DNA of 64,000 nucleotides, taken from contig NZ_JOFZ01000011.1 of the NCBI RefSeq assembly GCF_000721265.1, forward strand, positions 276,955 through 340,954, written 5' to 3'. This stretch comes from Streptomyces sp. NRRL F-5126 (GTDB lineage Bacteria > Actinomycetota > Actinomycetes > Streptomycetales > Streptomycetaceae). The notes under the pieces were generated by a model, which did no database searches, was not told where the DNA came from, and saw only the letters and a program-made list of their open reading frames with translations. Both the position numbers and the translations under genes were made by a program. Below are positions 8,565 to 17,272 of this stretch, piece by piece; position 1 is the stretch's first letter, and the number at the start of each line of letters is the position of its first letter.

Positions 8565-8907
8565 GTTCTTACTCCCGTGTTCTTCTTGCCTGTGAGGCGT
8601 GAGATCGAAGCCGATGCTGCCAGGGCCCTCGGACACTCCCCGGACCCGGGCCTTCTTTCGAGAACCCTCGCGCCCCGTGGGGGTGTCCCCGAAACGTCGT
8701 CCCAGGGAGTATCAGGTCTCCCCAGGACCGAGTCCCTGTGACTGCATCCTGCCCCCACCAGCGGCGGGAAAGCCAATCCGATACCCCCGCCGTCACACGG
8801 AAAGCCGCCCATGGGGCGGCGGGGGGTCATGGTCCGCCACCCTAGACGGGGCAACCTGCACGCCCGACGCGCGACGCGCCGGGCGTACGGGCCGCGTGGG
8901 GCCTGTT
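8565..8907. other. Intergenic region between the HU and malic enzyme genes
   Basis: These 343 bases should hold the HU promoter on the left. On the right, a 7-bp stem (8858-8864 with 8878-8884) about 24 bases past the malic enzyme stop could be its terminator. I see no gene. Confidence 0.5.
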
Positions 8908-10350
8908 TCAGGCCTGAGTGGCGTCCGTGGAGGTGTCCACTGTCACACCGGCGGCCTTCGCCGCGTCGCGGACCGCGCCGGCGACGGCGCCCGCGACCTT
9001 GTCGTTGAAGACCGACGGCACGATGTAGTTCGGGTTGAGTTCACTCTCGGTGACGACATCGGCGAGCGCGGCGGCCGCGGCGAGCATCATCTCCGTGTTG
9101 ACGGTGCGCGACTGCGCGTCGAGCAGGCCGCGGAAGACGCCGGGGAAGACCAGCACGTTGTTGATCTGGTTGGGGAAGTCGGAGCGGCCCGTGGCCACCA
9201 CGGCGGCCGTCTCGCGGGCGATCGCCGGGTCCACCTCGGGGTCCGGGTTCGCGAGCGCGAAGACGATCGCGCCGTCCGCCATGCCGGCCACGTCGGAGCC
9301 GTCCAGCACGTTCGGGGCCGAGACCCCGATGAAGACGTCCGCGCCCGCCACGGCCTCCTTGAGGGTGCCGGTGACGCGCTCGGGGTTGGTGTTGTCGGCG
9401 ACCCAGCGCAGCGGGGACTCGGGGGCCGCGTCGACGAGGTCCTCGCGTCCCGCGTGCACGACGCCGTGGATGTCCGCGACGACCGCGTGCCTGACGCCCG
9501 CCTCCATGAGGAGCTTGAGGATGGCGGTGCCGGCGGCGCCCGCACCCGACATCACCACGCGGACGTCCTCGAACTTCTTGTTGACGACACGCAGCGCGTT
9601 GGTGAGCGCGGCGACGACGACGATCGCGGTGCCGTGCTGGTCGTCGTGGAAGACCGGGATGTCGAGGGCCTCGCGCAGCCGGGCCTCGATCTCGAAGCAG
9701 CGGGGCGCGGAGATGTCCTCCAGGTTGATGCCGGCGAAGCCGGGCGCGATGGCCTTGACGACCTCGACGATGGCGTCGCTGTCCTGCGTGTCGAGGCACA
9801 GCGGCCAGGCGTCGATGCCGGCGAACCGCTTGAACAGGGCCGCCTTGCCCTCCATCACGGGGAGCGCGGCCTTGGGGCCGATGTTGCCGAGGCCGAGGAC
9901 GGCGGAGCCGTCGGTGACGACTGCCACGGTGTTGCGCTTGATGGTCAGGCGGCGCGCGTCGTCGGGGTTCTGCGCGATGGCCATGGAGACGCGTGCCACA
10001 CCCGGCGTGTAGACCATGGAGAGGTCGTCGCGGTTGCGGATGGGGTGCTTGGACTGCATCTCGATCTTGCCGCCGAGGTGCATGAGGAACGTACGGTCGG
10101 ACACCTTGCCGATGGCGACGCCCTCGATGCCGCGGAGCTTGCCGACGATCTCGTCCGCGTGCGCGGTGGAGCTGGCGGCGATCGTGACGTCGATCCTGAG
10201 CTTCTCGTGGCCCGACGCGGTCACGTCGAGGCCCGTCACGGACCCGCCGGACGCCTCCACCGCCGTCGTGAGCTGCGAGACCGCCGTGCCACTGGCCGGG
10301 ACCTCAAGACGGACCGTCATCGAGTACGAGACGCTAGGCGCCGTTGCCAT
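8908..10350 (-). CDS. NAD-dependent malic enzyme with N-terminal ACT domain
   Basis: This 480-residue enzyme oxidatively decarboxylates malate to pyruvate, linking the TCA cycle to gluconeogenesis or lipid precursors. Residues ~1-95 look like an ACT regulatory domain (MTVRLEVPASGTAVSQL and so on). Then come the malic N domain with the YTPGVA motif and the HDDQHGTA segment that opens the NAD-binding domain. The length fits the short bacterial form without the phosphotransacetylase-like tail. ATG 10350 has GAGGAA upstream. The ACT domain suggests amino-acid regulation, but the ligand is unknown. Confidence 0.93.
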   Translation of the reverse strand: MATAPSVSYSMTVRLEVPASGTAVSQLTTAVEASGGSVTGLDVTASGHEKLRIDVTIAASSTAHADEIVGKLRGIEGVAIGKVSDRTFLMHLGGKIEMQSKHPIRNRDDLSMVYTPGVARVSMAIAQNPDDARRLTIKRNTVAVVTDGSAVLGLGNIGPKAALPVMEGKAALFKRFAGIDAWPLCLDTQDSDAIVEVVKAIAPGFAGINLEDISAPRCFEIEARLREALDIPVFHDDQHGTAIVVVAALTNALRVVNKKFEDVRVVMSGAGAAGTAILKLLMEAGVRHAVVADIHGVVHAGREDLVDAAPESPLRWVADNTNPERVTGTLKEAVAGADVFIGVSAPNVLDGSDVAGMADGAIVFALANPDPEVDPAIARETAAVVATGRSDFPNQINNVLVFPGVFRGLLDAQSRTVNTEMMLAAAAALADVVTESELNPNYIVPSVFNDKVAGAVAGAVRDAAKAAGVTVDTSTDATQA

Positions 10351-10536
10351 GGCGGGTTCCTCTGCTTTCACTGAGCCGCTGTGCCCTTCCGCCGGGGGAC
10401 ACCGGGCGGAATCCTTCAGATGGTCGCACCTACCACTCGGTAACGGCTAAAGCCGACCCTTTCGGAAAGACACTTCCATCATGCGGAGCGTAACAGTGGG
10501 GGGAGGACGGGGATGAGCCGGTGGCGGCAAAAGCGG

Positions 10537-10567
10537 CGGGCCCCCACCGCTTCACGGTGAGGGCCCG
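10537..10567. terminator. Hairpin, possible terminator of the helD transcript
   Basis: A 12-bp stem with one mismatch and a 7-base loop lies 238 bases past the helD stop. No U-tract is present. It is the strongest stem between helD and the malic enzyme gene. Confidence 0.4.
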
Positions 10568-10743
10568 TCCTACGTTCAGCGACACCGACCCGCCATGCTC
10601 GCCTCGCGGCAAGTGGTCGCTCGAAGCGACTATGGTTGGGCCCGGGGGCTTGGATCGGGCCGGTGCCGTATACAGGCTAACAAACCACCCCCGCCCAGTC
10701 TTCCCCCGAGACGCGCCCTGTTGGGACTTTTCCGCCGGGACTC

Positions 10744-10782
10744 TTCCGCTGAGGCTTTCCGCTGGGGCTTCCCGCTGGGGGT
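10744..10782. repeat. Three tandem 13-bp repeats downstream of helD
   Basis: The units ttccgctgaggct, ttccgctggggct and tcccgctgggggt follow each other exactly, flanked by degenerate copies at 10729-10743 and 10783-10795. They lie just outside the helD coding region. Confidence 0.7.
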
Positions 10783-10804
10783 TTTCCGTTCGGGCCTGTC
10801 CGCA

Positions 10805-13300
10805 TCAGTCGCGCAGCAGGTCGGGGACCCCCTGGTCGTCGGGAGCGTCCCGGTGCGTCGAGACGACCGTCAGCTGCCGCGTCGCGCGGGTCAGCGCCAC
10901 GTACAGCACCCGCAGGCCGACCGAGGCCGGTGAGGCGTCCGCGATCTCCGCCGGCGACACCAGCACCGTCGCGTCGTACTCGAGTCCCTTCGCCTCCAGG
11001 CTGCCGAGCGCCACGACCCGCTCGCCGAGGCCCGCGACCCACTCGGCGGCCTGTTCGCGCCGGTCCATCGACGCGACCACGCCCACTGTCCCGTCGACGC
11101 TGTCCAGCAGCAGCCGGGTCTCCTCGCGCACGGCCTGTGCGAGCGCCTCGTCGGACGGGCCCCGCACCGCGCGGAACCGCGGCCGCACGCCCGTCGAGCG
11201 GACGGCGGCGGGCGCCTCGGCGCCGGGCAGCGCGAGCGCGAGCACCTTCGCCGCGAGTTCCGCGATCTCGGCCGGGTTGCGGTAGTTGACGGTCAGCGTG
11301 AAGCGGCGGCGCGGCCTGCGGCCCAGCGCCTCCTCGCGCGCGGCGGCCGCCTCCTCCTGGTCGGGCCAGGAGGACTGGGCGGGATCGCCCACGACCGTCC
11401 AGGTCGCCGCCCTGCCCCTGCGGCCGACCATCCGCCACTGCATGGGCGTGAGGTCCTGCGCCTCGTCCACGATGACGTGCGCGTACTCGGTGCGCTCGGC
11501 CGCCAGCCGCTCCGCGCGCTCGCGCTGGGTCTCCTCGCGCTGCGGCATGAGCTCTTCGAGGCCGGTGAGCGCGTCGAGCGGGTCGAGTTCCCTGTGCTGC
11601 CTGCGCGGCCTCGGCGGCGTGCCGAGCAGCGCGTCGAGCTCGTCGAGCAGCGCAACGTCGTGGACGGAGAGCGGTCCCGTGCCGTCAGGACCCACGCGGC
11701 GCAGGGAGCGGGCGAGGCGGCGGGCCTCGCCCGGCGTGAGGATGCGGCGCGCCCAGCGGGCCAGCCGCCGCTCGTCGGCCATCGCCGCCAGCACGGCGCG
11801 GGGCGTGAGCTCGGGCCACCACGCGTCGAGGAACGCGGCGAACGCGTCCTCGGACGAAACGTCCTCGTCGAAGCCCGAGCGCAGCTCGGCGGCGAGTTCC
11901 GCGTCGCCGCGCGAGACGTACTCGTCGGCGCGCGAGGCCGCGCCCGACTGCGCCCACAGCGCGTCGAGCAGCAGCCTGCGGGCGCGCGGGCGCAGCAGGT
12001 TGACGGGTGCGGTGCCGCCGAGCACGGCCTGCCTGACGCGGTGCAGCGCGTCCGCGTCCAGCTCAAGGCGGCGGCCGAACGCGACGACGCGCAGCAGGTC
12101 CGTGCGGACCCTGGGGCCCGTGTCGTCGGCGGCCTCATCGGCGGCAGCCGCCGCGTCGTCGAGCGTGGGCCGGCCGGGCACGTCCTGCCCGCCGCGCCCG
12201 CCCGGCGCCGGTTCGAGCGCGCCGCGCGCGGCCCTGCGCAGCAGCCGCGGCATGCGCGCGGAGCCCTTGACGCGCGCGACGGCGGGGTCGTCGTACGCGG
12301 TGGCCTCCGCGCCCTCGGCGAGCGAGCCGAGCGCGCGGATCGCGACCTGGCCCTCCTCGCCGAGCGACGGCAGCACGCCCTCGGTGTACGCGACGAGCAG
12401 CGGCGTGGGCGAGACGACGAGGATGCCGCCCGCGTAGCGCCGCCTGTCCTGGTAGAGCAGGTAGGCGGCGCGGTGCAGCGCCACGGCGGTCTTGCCGGTG
12501 CCGGGACCGCCCGACACCTCGGTGACGGACGCGGCGGGCGCCCTGATCACCATGTCCTGCTCGGCCTGGATGGAGGAGACGATGTCGCGCATGGTGTGGC
12601 CGCGCGCCTGCCCGAGCGCGGCCATCAGCGCGCCGTCCCCGATGACGGGCAGCGGCTTGCCGTCCAGCGTGGCGGTCAGCTCGGGCCGCATCAGGTCGTC
12701 CTCGACGCCCAGTACGCGGCGGCCCTTGGAGCGGATCACGCGGCGGCGCACCACCCGGCCCGGGTCGACGGGCGTCGCACGGTAGAAGGGGGCGGCGGCC
12801 GGCGCGCGCCAGTCGATGACGAGCGGCGCGTACTCGGCGTCCAGCACGCCGATCCTGCCGATGTGCAGGGTCTCGGCGATGCGCGCGGTGCCGTCGGGCT
12901 CCACGGCGCCGTCCGCCGGCTCGACCGAGGTGTACGCGCCGTCGGGGCCCTTCGCACCGTCCTTGCCCGCGAGCAGGTCGACGCGGCCGAAGAGGAAGTC
13001 CTCGAACTCGTTGTTCAGCCGCGTCAGGTGCACCCCCGCCCTGAAGACCTGCGCGTCCCGCTCGGCGAGCGCGCCCGGCGTGCCCACGTGGCCGCGCCTG
13101 GCCGCGTCGGCCATCAGGAACTCGGCTTCGTGGATCTTCTCCTCAAGACGGCGGTAGACGCGGTCGAGATGGTCCTGCTCGCTCTCGATCTCACCGGCGC
13201 GCGCGGAGTCCTGCCCCGAGCCGGGCCCTGCGGCACCCGGCTCGGGTCCTGACCGCCCCGCGGCTCCGGCGGAATCGACAGCGGCATCCTGCGCGGCCAC
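10805..13300 (-). CDS. helD: HelD-type RNA polymerase recycling ATPase/helicase
   Basis: This 831-residue UvrD/Rep-like superfamily 1 ATPase belongs to the actinobacterial HelD family, which binds RNA polymerase, clears stalled complexes and nucleic acid, and can protect the enzyme from rifampicin. Residues 40-75 form the N-terminal coiled coil that inserts into a polymerase channel in characterised members. Walker A is GGPGTGKTAVALHRAA, Walker B VIVDEAQDLTPMQWRM, followed by later helicase motifs (NYRNPAEI; LYVALTRATRQL). GTG 13300 has AAGGGGG about nine bases upstream. It starts 62 bases after the anti-sigma stop on the same strand. Regulation is unknown, and I see no rifampicin-associated element upstream. 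Confidence 0.92.
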   Translation of the reverse strand: MAAQDAAVDSAGAAGRSGPEPGAAGPGSGQDSARAGEIESEQDHLDRVYRRLEEKIHEAEFLMADAARRGHVGTPGALAERDAQVFRAGVHLTRLNNEFEDFLFGRVDLLAGKDGAKGPDGAYTSVEPADGAVEPDGTARIAETLHIGRIGVLDAEYAPLVIDWRAPAAAPFYRATPVDPGRVVRRRVIRSKGRRVLGVEDDLMRPELTATLDGKPLPVIGDGALMAALGQARGHTMRDIVSSIQAEQDMVIRAPAASVTEVSGGPGTGKTAVALHRAAYLLYQDRRRYAGGILVVSPTPLLVAYTEGVLPSLGEEGQVAIRALGSLAEGAEATAYDDPAVARVKGSARMPRLLRRAARGALEPAPGGRGGQDVPGRPTLDDAAAAADEAADDTGPRVRTDLLRVVAFGRRLELDADALHRVRQAVLGGTAPVNLLRPRARRLLLDALWAQSGAASRADEYVSRGDAELAAELRSGFDEDVSSEDAFAAFLDAWWPELTPRAVLAAMADERRLARWARRILTPGEARRLARSLRRVGPDGTGPLSVHDVALLDELDALLGTPPRPRRQHRELDPLDALTGLEELMPQREETQRERAERLAAERTEYAHVIVDEAQDLTPMQWRMVGRRGRAATWTVVGDPAQSSWPDQEEAAAAREEALGRRPRRRFTLTVNYRNPAEIAELAAKVLALALPGAEAPAAVRSTGVRPRFRAVRGPSDEALAQAVREETRLLLDSVDGTVGVVASMDRREQAAEWVAGLGERVVALGSLEAKGLEYDATVLVSPAEIADASPASVGLRVLYVALTRATRQLTVVSTHRDAPDDQGVPDLLRD

Positions 13301-13362
13301 CCGGGCCCCCTTCGTGACGTGCGACGAGAGCCGTCAACCGTACGCGAAAGCGGACGCCGGTG

Positions 13363-14421
13363 TCAGTCAGGGACGCGCACGAGCCGCTTCCCGTCGAGCG
13401 TCGTCACATCGAAGTGGTCGATGTCCCCGGGGCGCAGGGCCGCACCGCCGAGCACGTACAGGGGCTGCCGGGCGCCGCCGGTCCCCGCGGGCGCGCCGTA
13501 GCCGGACGCGGGGACCGCCCAGGACGAGACGACCTGCCGGTCGCCCGACCTGGACACGGCCACGAGGTGGCAGCTGAGCGGGCCCTTGACGTTCTTCAGC
13601 TCGACCATGGCGCTGGTGCCCCACGGCTCGGGCCGCAGCGCGACGGTCGCGCTGACGTCGGTGGCGGGGTCGGTGGCGGCGTGCTTGGTCTCCATCGACT
13701 CGAAGACCGCCTTCAGGTCGGCGTCGTCCGTGTGTGATCGGTCCCTCCCGGCGGTGGCCGGGGCGCCGTCCTGCGCGGTGGCGATGAGCGCGGCGGCCGG
13801 GCCCCCGGCGATCAGCACGACGGCGACCGCCGCCAGGTAGTAACCGCGCCGCCTGCGCCCGGCGCGCCGCGCCGCCACCTCGTCGACCAGCCGGTCGAGC
13901 AGGTACGGCTCCGGACGGACGGATGCGCGGGGTGCCTCGTCCGGCGGCCCGCCGCGAGCGGATGCGTCGGCACCGCGCCCAGGACGGGCGGCGCTTACCG
14001 CCCGAGCATGGCCGTGCCCTGCGGGGCCGTGGCCCTGCTCCGCACCGTCTTCACGCGGCGGGCCGCCGGGCGCGGCGCCGTCTGCCCGGTCGGGCAGGCC
14101 TTCGGGCGCCGCCGGTCCCACGCCTCCCCCGCCCGCACCGGGTGCGCGGCGGTCATCGGGCTCGTCCGGGCCTGCCGGTTCGTCCGCGAGCAGTGCCAGC
14201 ACCGGCTCCATCCCGGCGAGCTCCTCCAGGCGGTCCGCGCACAACGGGCAGCCCGCCAGGTGCTCCTCGAAGGCGGCGGCGCCTTCCGCGTCGAGGATCC
14301 CGAGGGCGTAGGCGCCCACGGCCTCGTGCGCCTCGTACGCCTCGTGCGCCTCGTGCGCCTCGTACGCCGAACCGTCATCGCGCCCGTCCGCGTGCGCGCC
14401 GCGGCCACCGTGCGCCGTCAT
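13363..14421 (-). CDS. rsuA: Zinc-finger anti-sigma factor, RsuA-like
   Basis: This 352-residue membrane anti-sigma factor is the likely inhibitor of the ECF sigma encoded just upstream, with which it shares a four-base ATGA overlap. The N-terminal anti-sigma domain has the zinc motif HLAGCPLC (H-x3-C-x2-C). A Pro/Gly-rich linker of about 100 residues follows, then one membrane segment (YYLAAVAVVLIAGGPAAALI) and a C-terminal extracellular domain of about 140 residues. The extreme N-terminus carries YEAHEAHEAYEAHEA from 12-15 bp DNA repeats, an oddity. In S. coelicolor the equivalent pair in a similar neighbourhood is, from memory, SigU/RsuA; the name is a positional inference. Confidence 0.85.
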   Translation of the reverse strand: MTAHGGRGAHADGRDDGSAYEAHEAHEAYEAHEAVGAYALGILDAEGAAAFEEHLAGCPLCADRLEELAGMEPVLALLADEPAGPDEPDDRRAPGAGGGGVGPAAPEGLPDRADGAAPGGPPREDGAEQGHGPAGHGHARAVSAARPGRGADASARGGPPDEAPRASVRPEPYLLDRLVDEVAARRAGRRRRGYYLAAVAVVLIAGGPAAALIATAQDGAPATAGRDRSHTDDADLKAVFESMETKHAATDPATDVSATVALRPEPWGTSAMVELKNVKGPLSCHLVAVSRSGDRQVVSSWAVPASGYGAPAGTGGARQPLYVLGGAALRPGDIDHFDVTTLDGKRLVRVPD

Positions 14422-15092
14422 GCCGAGACCCCCCTCTCCTCAAGCGCCAGCTTCATGGACCGCAGCGCGTAGAACACCCGCGAACGCACGGTCCCGCTGG
14501 GAATGCCGAGCCTCTCGGCCGCCTCACCCACCGTCCGCCCCTTGAAGTACGTCTCGACCAGTACCTCACGGTGAGCGGGCGTCAGGGCGTCCAGGGCGTC
14601 CGAGAGCGTCATCAGCCGGAGCGCCTTGTCGATCTCGTCGTCCGCCGCCATCACCTCGAGCGGTGCCGGATCGACCTCCTGCGGCCTGGCCTGCCGGCTC
14701 CTGTGCCCGTCGATGACGATCCGGCGTGCGACCGTGACCAGCCACGGGCGCACGGATCCCGTCGCGCCGCCCAGCCGGCCGGCGTTCTTCCAGGCGCGGA
14801 TGAGCGTCTCCTGCACGACGTCCTCGGCGCGCTGCCGGTCGCCCGCGACCAGGCGCAGCACGTAGGCGAGCAGCGGACCCGCATGCTCCCGGTAGAGGGC
14901 GCGCACGAGTTCCTCGTCCGGTGCGGTCAGCGCGCGCCGGCCGCGCCCGGTGCGCGGAGGGTCGCCGCGGCGCCTGTCCCGCCTCGGAGGGTCGTCGGCC
15001 ACGGCGGCATCCTCGCGCACGCGTACCTCCCGGTCGAGTCCTCCTCGGCTGCCCACACCGTTCAGTACGGACGCGGGCGGCGCCGTGCTCAC
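14418..15092 (-). CDS. sigU: ECF RNA polymerase sigma factor, SigU-like
   Basis: This 224-residue ECF sigma factor has only regions 2 and 4. Region 2 includes YREHAGPLLAYVLRLVAGDRQRAEDVVQETLIRAW. Region 4 ends with AAERLGIPSGTVRSRVFYALRSMK, the helix-turn-helix that reads the -35 element. It overlaps its anti-sigma gene. GTG 15092 is the longest start; an inner GTG beginning VADDPPRR about 28 codons in is an alternative, because the first ~55 residues are unconserved and Arg/Asp rich. It lies 27 bases after the hemD-like stop. In S. coelicolor SigU affects sporulation and secreted proteins, but transferring that role here is an inference. Confidence 0.85.
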   Translation of the reverse strand: MSTAPPASVLNGVGSRGGLDREVRVREDAAVADDPPRRDRRRGDPPRTGRGRRALTAPDEELVRALYREHAGPLLAYVLRLVAGDRQRAEDVVQETLIRAWKNAGRLGGATGSVRPWLVTVARRIVIDGHRSRQARPQEVDPAPLEVMAADDEIDKALRLMTLSDALDALTPAHREVLVETYFKGRTVGEAAERLGIPSGTVRSRVFYALRSMKLALEERGVSA

Positions 15093-15119
15093 CGACGAGC
15101 GGAAAACGCGGGTGATCCG

Positions 15120-15953
15120 TCACACAGCGGGCGGCCGTGCCGGCAGTTCGTCGCAGAGCAGCTGGACGAGCGGCCCGAGCCTGGCCCGCTCGGGTTCGCG
15201 CGTCGCCACCCCGCGCTCGCGCAGCGGCGCCGCCGTGACGGAGCCGACGCACGCGGCGAGCACGTCCCGGCCCAGCGCGCCGAGCAGCCCTTCGAGCGCG
15301 CCGCGCTCCGCCGCCCTGGCGAGCAGGGACGTGGCGGCGGGCGCGCTGGTGAACGTGACGGCGGCCAGTTCGCGGGCGACGGCACGCTCGATGAGGTCGT
15401 CGAGCGGTACGGGGTCGAGCGGCGGCAGCCACCGGTAGACGGGGACGGCGACGACGTCGGCGCCCGCCTCGGCCAGCGCCTCGCGGAACCCCGCCATGGA
15501 CTCGCCGTGCAGTTGCAGTGCGACGCGGCGGCCGTCGACGCCCTCGGCGACGAGGCGGTCGACCACCTCGGCCAGCGACTCGGAGGCGGGCGCCCACTCC
15601 TCCCTGAGCCCGGCGGCGCGGACCGCGCCCGTCACCTTCGGCCCGCGCGCGTAGAGCCGGGCGCCGCGCAGCCGCTCCAGCAGCGCACCGCCCTCACCCC
15701 AGCCCTCCGCGGCCTCGAGCCAGCCGCGGAAGCCCACCGCGGTGGTGGCGACGACGGTGTCGGGCGGGGCATCGAGCAGCGCGCGGGTGGCGGCGCGAAG
15801 CTCGGTGTCGTCGGCGAGCGGCACGGTCCGCATGGCGGGCGCGAGCACGACGCGGGCGCCGCGGCGCCGCAGCAGCGCCGCCTGCTCGTCGGCGCGCCGC
15901 GCCGCGGTGACGCCGACGGTGAACCCCGCCAGGGGCGCGTCACGCTCCGCCAT
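15120..15953 (-). CDS. hemD: Uroporphyrinogen-III synthase family protein
   Basis: This 277-residue protein of the HemD fold cyclises hydroxymethylbilane in tetrapyrrole synthesis. Visible features are the N-terminal FTVGVTAARRADEQAALLRRRGARVV, the central VALQLHGE hinge and the C-terminal VTFTSAPAATSLLARA. There is no fused methyltransferase and no winged-helix tail. ATG 15953 has GGGAAGAGG upstream. Streptomyces usually also carry hemD in a haem operon elsewhere, so this may be a second or regulatory copy. Its place in a run with mat and sigma genes has no obvious metabolic logic. Confidence 0.8.
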   Translation of the reverse strand: MAERDAPLAGFTVGVTAARRADEQAALLRRRGARVVLAPAMRTVPLADDTELRAATRALLDAPPDTVVATTAVGFRGWLEAAEGWGEGGALLERLRGARLYARGPKVTGAVRAAGLREEWAPASESLAEVVDRLVAEGVDGRRVALQLHGESMAGFREALAEAGADVVAVPVYRWLPPLDPVPLDDLIERAVARELAAVTFTSAPAATSLLARAAERGALEGLLGALGRDVLAACVGSVTAAPLRERGVATREPERARLGPLVQLLCDELPARPPAV

Positions 15954-15997
15954 GCCGTACCTCTTCCCGTCGCGTCGTGCACGTACTACCAGCCCGT

Positions 15998-17272
15998 TCA
16001 GCCCGTTCGGGCCGTTCCGCGTCCCATTCTGCGCGTGCGTCCGTCCGGCCACAGACGCGGCCGGCGTTTCGCCGCCAGGTCCTCGAACCACCCGAGCAGC
16101 ACGATCGCCGCCGCGAGCAGTGGCCACACCAGCACCAGCGAGAGCACCGAGTAGGACGCGTCGAGTTCGCTGCCGAACCGGTCGATCCCCGGGATGTTCC
16201 ACGCCTGGTCGATGATCGGGAAGGTGACCATGATCAGGAGGTTGTGCCACAGGTAGATCGTCACGGCCCGGTTGTTGGCCAGGGTGATCAACGGGTCGAA
16301 CCTGGCCAGCCGGTCGGGAAGGCGCTTCCACGACGGCGAGACCTGGAGCAGGATCGTCACGAACCCGAGCGACCACAGCGCCTGGCCGAGCGGTATCTCG
16401 TCGAGGTTCCACCCCTCCGACGTCAGGTGCCCCGACGCCCACCACAGGCCGGCCGCCATCATGAACGACGCGCACGAGACGGTGAGGTAGCGCGGGATCC
16501 CGCGGAACAGGCCGTCGTGGTGGGCGAACCCGAGCACCCAGCACGCGCCGTACGTGGCGAAGTCCGTCACGGCCTCGCCGGTCTCGCCCGGGATCGTCAC
16601 GATCCCCGTCGAGCACACCGCGCACAGCACGAGCGGCAGGGCGAGCGCCGCCCACGGCGCCCTGCGGAACAGCCTGAGCAGCAGCGGTGACGCCAGCACG
16701 AACCACAGGTAGGCGCGGATGTACCAGAGCGGACCCGCCGCCTGGTCGGCCCAGCTGGAGTCCAGCCAGCCCCACGGGTGCGCGGCCGGGTCCGGGTACG
16801 GCGGAGCGCCGACGGGGACGATCCAGTTGAGCACGGAGACGATGCCGGTGATCCCGCCGCCGTGCCGCGACGGGTGCCAGCCCGCGTACAGCAGGGTCCC
16901 CACGACGAACAGCCCGAAGACCCACATCGGCGGCAGCAGGCGCCGCACCCGGCCCTTGATGACGCGGGTCGCGCCGCGCTGCGACAGCGACCTGGCCATC
17001 AGCGACCCGGCGAGGGCGAACATGACGCCCATGGAGGGGAAGACGATCGTCAGCCACGTCCAGCTGAAGATGTGGAAGACGACGACGCGCACCAGCGCGA
17101 TGGCGCGCAGCGTGTCGAGGTAGCGGTCCCTGCCACCGCCGGCGGAAGCCGTGCCCGGGGCGGTCTCCGCGGGTGGCTGTAGCGCGGGCTGTGTCGCGAC
17201 GGGCCCACCGCTCCCCGCGCGGTGGCGCGCCGGCCCCGGCAGCCGCGGTGTGCCCGCGTACGGGGTGCTCAT
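15998..17272 (-). CDS. Membrane acyltransferase (acyltransferase-3 family)
   Basis: This 424-residue integral membrane O-acyltransferase has about ten membrane segments. It begins with DRYLDTLRAIALVRVVVFHIF, the conserved Arg/His region of acyltransferase-3 proteins, after a ~45-residue disordered leader. ATG 17272 overlaps the matB stop by four bases (ATGA), so it is coupled to the polysaccharide synthase. This suggests it acetylates or succinylates the same polymer or helps export it, as IcaC is proposed to do for poly-N-acetylglucosamine in staphylococci. Substrate and acyl group are not shown by sequence. Confidence 0.88.
   Translation of the reverse strand: MSTPYAGTPRLPGPARHRAGSGGPVATQPALQPPAETAPGTASAGGGRDRYLDTLRAIALVRVVVFHIFSWTWLTIVFPSMGVMFALAGSLMARSLSQRGATRVIKGRVRRLLPPMWVFGLFVVGTLLYAGWHPSRHGGGITGIVSVLNWIVPVGAPPYPDPAAHPWGWLDSSWADQAAGPLWYIRAYLWFVLASPLLLRLFRRAPWAALALPLVLCAVCSTGIVTIPGETGEAVTDFATYGACWVLGFAHHDGLFRGIPRYLTVSCASFMMAAGLWWASGHLTSEGWNLDEIPLGQALWSLGFVTILLQVSPSWKRLPDRLARFDPLITLANNRAVTIYLWHNLLIMVTFPIIDQAWNIPGIDRFGSELDASYSVLSLVLVWPLLAAAIVLLGWFEDLAAKRRPRLWPDGRTRRMGRGTARTG

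Larger units (their letters stand above)
10351..10804. other. Intergenic region with malic enzyme promoter, hairpin and 13-bp repeats
   Basis: I see no gene in these 454 bases. The part near 10430-10500 has lower GC and is the likely malic enzyme promoter. A hairpin lies at 10537-10567. Just past the helD stop, 10744-10782 holds three head-to-tail 13-bp units of the type ttccgctgaggct, with degenerate copies on both sides. Confidence 0.5.

Noticed and set aside
13301..13362. Search for a rifampicin-associated element before helD
   Set aside because: The short upstream gap contains no GGGGCTT...AAGCCCC-type inverted repeat.
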